Source of the DNA: Oscillospiraceae bacterium
GTDB lineage: Bacteria; Bacillota; Clostridia; Oscillospirales; Ruminococcaceae
Assembly: GCA_017396055.1 (NCBI GenBank)
Contig: JAFQND010000024.1
Location: forward strand, 1-8,426
DNA: 8,426 nucleotides
Reading direction: 5' to 3'
A model generated the notes under the pieces. It ran no database searches and was not told the DNA's origin. It saw only the letters and a list, made by a program, of their open reading frames with translations. Position numbers and translations under genes: made by a program. Shown one piece after another: positions 5,611 to 8,426 of the stretch (position 1 is its first letter; each line of letters begins with the position of its first letter).

Positions 5611-5627
5611 GGGCAATGCCCTCCTTT
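5611..5627 (-). promoter_or_regulatory. miaA ribosome site with palindromic spacer
   Basis: AAAGGAGG (5620-5627) lies 9 nt before the TTG start of miaA, which fixes that start. The spacer and the last two bases of the ribosome site form GGGCAATGCCC (plus strand, 5611-5621), a 4-bp stem with a 3-nt loop. Pairing would compete with 16S rRNA for the end of the ribosome site. Confidence 0.5.
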
Positions 5628-5654
5628 GCAGTGAGAGAATATGGCGCGTACAAA

Positions 5655-7733
5655 TTACTGGATGCGGCCGAACAGTTTTTCCAGTTCGCGTTTGGTGTAC
5701 CGCAGCATGACCGGACGGCCGTGAGGACAATAGCGGACATTTTCATCCGAAACGATCCGTCTGACCAGAGCGGCAAGCTCCTCGGGACGGTTGTGGTCGC
5801 CGCCTTTGACAGCGGCGCGGCAGGCCATGCGATGAAGGATCTCATCGGCGGCAGAGACGGATTTTCTTCCGGAATCGTTCAGGGCGGCCACGGCCTCGGT
5901 GAAGAGGAGCTCGGGCGGGATCTCGCTCATAATGGCGGGAACGGAACGGAGCAGCACGGTGCTGCCGCCGAAATCTTCTGCTTCAAAGCCGAGATCGGCA
6001 AAAAGTTCCAGATTTTCCATTACGGTCTGATGTTCCTGACGGGTCAGGGAGACCTGAAGGGAAATAAGCAGCATCTGACGGTCCAGCTTGTTGTGCTGTT
6101 CCCGGAAAGTGTTGTAAAGGATCCGCTCGTGGGCGGCATGCTTGTCGATGATGACCAGTTCGCTGTCGATACGGGCAAGGATATAGGTCGAGAAGATCTC
6201 ACCGAAAAGCTCGATCTGGTGGTCTTCTTCGGCGGGGAGAAGAGTATCGGCAGGCATTTTGTCTGCCACTTTGTGAGAAACGGTTTCCGGCTCGGAAACG
6301 GGCACTTTTTCTTCGGCAGGTTTGGACGCAGGCTCTATATGATAGGGAGATTCGGCATGCAGTGTGCCGATCGGAGAAAAAACAGTCTCTGCTCCCGCGG
6401 AGAGATCGAGGAAATCATCGGGATCCGGTTCCACGTCGAGGCGGACGGGCTGACGTTTCGGCGGCAGCCACTCCTCTTTTACCTGATAGCGGGCGCCGGG
6501 GACAGGCGCGTCGGCGGGGGCTGCATCCTTGGGACGGGGGAGCTCGTCGGGAACAGCTATCATTTCTTTTTCGGGAGGAGCTTCGACAGGAACAGGAGGC
6601 TCCCCGGTGGGAGTTTCCTTTACGGGAACAGCTTTTGAAGGCTCCGGTGCTTTTTCGGGCAGTGTGATTTTTTCAGTGCCGAAGGGGGAAAGAATGTTGG
6701 CGGCAGAGGAAGGCTTTCCCTCAAAAGAGGACTTTCCGATGGCTTCGGATGCGGCAACGGCACTCTTGACAGCAAAATACACGGCGTCAAAGACAGCTTT
6801 TTCGTTGACAAAACGCACTTCGATCTTGGCGGGATGGACGTTGACATCCACCTCTTCGCAGGACATCGTCAGCATCAGCACACAGGCGGGGAATTTCCCG
6901 ACCATCATGGCTCCGTCATAGCCCCTTTCCAGTGCGGCGGTACAGGTACGGGACTGGGTATAGCGGCCGTTGATGAAGAAATGCTGCATATTCCGCTTGG
7001 CGCGGCTGCCCATGGGCCGGCAGGTGAGTCCCTCCACCCGGATGCCGCCGTACTCATAGTCCACAGGGATCAGGGTTTTGGCAAAATCTCTTCCGAGAAC
7101 GGTATAGACGGCGCTCATCAGCTTCCCGTCGCCGGGGGTATTGTACTGGGGCTTGCCGTCCCGGATAAACCGGAAGGAGATCTCAGGATGGGAAAGAGCG
7201 ATCTTATCGACGATGGAGGCGACAGCGTTGCCTTCGGTCACGTCTTTTTTCAGGAATTTCAGTCTGGCGGGCACATTGTAGAAGATATCGCGGACAACGA
7301 TGGTCGTACCGGCAGGACAGCCGCATTCGGCAGCTTCGGGTTCGCCGGAACCGCTGATTTTGACAAGGGTGCCCAGCTCCTCACCGGCAGGACGGGTCAT
7401 CATCTCCACATGGGCGACGGCGGCGATGGAAGCAAGCGCTTCACCGCGGAAGCCGAGGGTGCCGATCCGGTCGAGGTCATCGGCTTCTCTGACTTTGCTG
7501 GTAGCATGGCGGAAAAAGGCCTTGGGCGCGTCAGCAGAAGCGATACCGCAGCCGTTGTCGGTGACCCGGATATAGCGGATACCGCCGGACTGGATCTCTA
7601 CGGTGACAGAAGTCGAACCGGCGTCAATGGCGTTTTCCACCAGTTCCTTGACGATGGAAGCGGGGCGCTCGATCACTTCGCCGGCGGCGATCAGTTCGGC
7701 TACCTCACGGGGAAGTATATGGATGGCAGACAT
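5655..7733 (-). CDS. mutL: DNA mismatch repair protein MutL (endonuclease type)
   Basis: A 692-residue MutL, the ATPase that links MutS mismatch recognition to strand removal. The GHKL ATPase domain is intact: ELVENAIDAGS (E30, N34), DNGCGI (59-64), TSKV and GTLGFRGEAL (91-100). A long Pro/Glu-rich linker spans about residues 345-500. The C-terminal domain holds the metal-binding endonuclease region DKHAAHERILYN (530-541), ACRAAVK with C638, and CPHGRP with C669 and H671. These mark the nicking type found in bacteria without MutH. The last Glu of the DQHA(X)2E(X)4E consensus is Asn here. QIELF at 506-510 resembles a sliding-clamp motif. I chose the ATG at 7731-7733 because AGGAGG (7742-7747) lies 8 nt upstream; a TTG at 7757 would read through that site. 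The gene starts 20 nt after mutS and ends 44 nt before miaA. Confidence 0.97.
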   Translation of the reverse strand: MSAIHILPREVAELIAAGEVIERPASIVKELVENAIDAGSTSVTVEIQSGGIRYIRVTDNGCGIASADAPKAFFRHATSKVREADDLDRIGTLGFRGEALASIAAVAHVEMMTRPAGEELGTLVKISGSGEPEAAECGCPAGTTIVVRDIFYNVPARLKFLKKDVTEGNAVASIVDKIALSHPEISFRFIRDGKPQYNTPGDGKLMSAVYTVLGRDFAKTLIPVDYEYGGIRVEGLTCRPMGSRAKRNMQHFFINGRYTQSRTCTAALERGYDGAMMVGKFPACVLMLTMSCEEVDVNVHPAKIEVRFVNEKAVFDAVYFAVKSAVAASEAIGKSSFEGKPSSAANILSPFGTEKITLPEKAPEPSKAVPVKETPTGEPPVPVEAPPEKEMIAVPDELPRPKDAAPADAPVPGARYQVKEEWLPPKRQPVRLDVEPDPDDFLDLSAGAETVFSPIGTLHAESPYHIEPASKPAEEKVPVSEPETVSHKVADKMPADTLLPAEEDHQIELFGEIFSTYILARIDSELVIIDKHAAHERILYNTFREQHNKLDRQMLLISLQVSLTRQEHQTVMENLELFADLGFEAEDFGGSTVLLRSVPAIMSEIPPELLFTEAVAALNDSGRKSVSAADEILHRMACRAAVKGGDHNRPEELAALVRRIVSDENVRYCPHGRPVMLRYTKRELEKLFGRIQ

Positions 7734-7739
7734 ACGGGC

Positions 7740-7749
7740 CACCTCCTTT
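7740..7749 (-). promoter_or_regulatory. mutL ribosome binding site
   Basis: AAAGGAGGTG, a near-perfect complement to the 16S rRNA tail, lies 8 nt (from AGGAGG) before the ATG at 7733. It rules out the upstream TTG at 7757 as the likely start. Confidence 0.75.
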
Positions 7750-7753
7750 GGGA

Positions 7754-8426
7754 TCAATCCATGATATTGTTTTTCAGCTCATAAAGGAATTCCAGCGCTT
7801 CTCTGGGCGTCATCGAGTCCAGATCGGCCTGGCGGAGCTTTTTGATGGTCTTTTCGTTGGCCTCGTCGGCGAGGGAGAACTGAGCCTCTTCGGCGGTGAT
7901 CTCCTGAACGGGTACGGGCATCGTTTTTTCCAGTTCTTTCAGGATCGCCTTTGCCCGGCGGATGACTTTCTGGGGAACACCGGCCAGTTTGGCAACTTCG
8001 ATGCCGTAGCTGTCATCGGCGCCGCCCCGGACGATCTTGCGCAGGAAGATGATATCTTCACCGCGTTTTTTTACAGCGACGCTGTAGTTGATGATGCCGG
8101 TGTATTCTTTCTCCATCTCGGTCAGCTCGTGGTAATGGGTGGCAAAGAGAGTCTTGCAGCCGAGGGTACGGTCTGTGATGATATGCTCCACAACGGCTTT
8201 GGCGATGCTCATGCCGTCAAAGGTGGAGGTGCCGCGGCCGATCTCGTCGAGAATGACAAGGCTCTGGGGCGTGGCGTTTTTCAGAATGTCGGCGACTTCG
8301 GTCATCTCGACCATAAAGGTTGACTGACCGGCAGAGAGGTCATCCGATGCGCCGACACGGGTAAAGACCTTGTCGACGATGGAGATCTCAGCCGACTGAG
8401 CGGGTACAAAGGAACCCATCTGTGCC
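7754..8426 (-). CDS. mutS: DNA mismatch repair protein MutS, C-terminal fragment
   Basis: The last 223 residues of MutS, which recognises mismatches and small loops and calls MutL. The gene enters from the right edge; the family is about 860 residues, so the mismatch-binding domain and Walker A lie outside. Visible are AQMGSFVPA, the dimer-interface segment [16 protein letters not shown], Walker [17 protein letters not shown], and the FATHYHEL block. The C-terminal tail ends in [13 protein letters not shown], typical of MutS1 rather than MutS2. QFSLA (Gln codon at 7880-7882) sits where the sliding-clamp motif of bacterial MutS (QxSLF type) is normally found. The stop TGA at 7754-7756 is 20 nt before the mutL ATG, so the two are surely co-transcribed. 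No sign of damage is seen in the part shown. Confidence 0.97.
   Translation of the reverse strand, partial: AQMGSFVPAQSAEISIVDKVFTRVGASDDLSAGQSTFMVEMTEVADILKNATPQSLVILDEIGRGTSTFDGMSIAKAVVEHIITDRTLGCKTLFATHYHELTEMEKEYTGIINYSVAVKKRGEDIIFLRKIVRGGADDSYGIEVAKLAGVPQKVIRRAKAILKELEKTMPVPVQEITAEEAQFSLADEANEKTIKKLRQADLDSMTPREALEFLYELKNNIMD

Noticed and set aside
5611..5730. N-terminal extension of miaA up to 5730
   Set aside because: It overlaps the mutL 3' end, shows no MiaA likeness, and lies upstream of a strong ribosome site placed correctly for the TTG at 5610.
7734..7757. TTG start of mutL at 7757
   Set aside because: The AAAGGAGGTG site lies downstream of it and at ideal distance from the ATG at 7733.
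1..8426. Mobile elements, CRISPR arrays, tRNA/rRNA genes, riboswitches, toxin-antitoxin or defence genes
   Set aside because: No repeat-spacer pattern, transposase, cloverleaf or long non-coding stretch was found. The window is fully accounted for by ten housekeeping genes and short gaps.

Overview
This window looks like an ordinary but compact housekeeping segment from a GC-rich member of the Clostridia, probably near the Oscillospirales/Ruminococcaceae. That placement rests on gene content (DivIVA, SepF, YlmH, an endonuclease-type MutL next to MutS, a short-tailed Hfq) and on strong AGGAGG ribosome sites. It is an inference, not a database match. All ten genes lie on the minus strand, so the direction of transcription is from high to low coordinates.

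In transcriptional order the window holds: the C-terminal part of mutS (from 8426), mutL, miaA, hfq, a membrane-anchored HlyD-like adaptor protein, the PLP protein yggS/ylmE, sepF, ylmH, divIVA, and the first 108 codons of ileS (running off at base 1). Two conserved blocks are joined. The first is mutS-mutL-miaA-hfq (mismatch repair, tRNA i6A modification, RNA chaperone). The second is ylmE-sepF-ylmH-divIVA-ileS (Z-ring, pole and division cluster plus isoleucyl-tRNA synthetase). The HlyD-like gene sits at the joint. The usual ylmG (YggT-family membrane protein) is missing between sepF and ylmH.

Spacing is tight. hlyD and yggS overlap by 20 nt, sepF and ylmH by 1 nt, and hfq and hlyD are 3 nt apart. 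The largest gaps are 81 nt (miaA-hfq), 75 nt (yggS-sepF), 52 nt (divIVA-ileS) and 44 nt (mutL-miaA). There is no gene-free stretch above 100 nt and no convincing intrinsic terminator, so the region can be read as one long operon with internal promoters. Two candidate internal promoters are visible. One is just downstream of miaA, in front of hfq. The other is inside yggS, in an AT-rich patch with codons unlike the rest of the window. Two genes (miaA and the HlyD-like gene) appear to start with TTG.

I found no mobile element, CRISPR array, tRNA, rRNA, riboswitch or T-box, and no clearly new biological system. The points most worth a second look are the HlyD-like protein with no transporter partner, the intragenic promoter, the HMGT variant of the HIGH motif in IleRS, the lack of room for a T-box before ileS, the six-unit 11-residue repeat in DivIVA, and the altered endonuclease motif of MutL.
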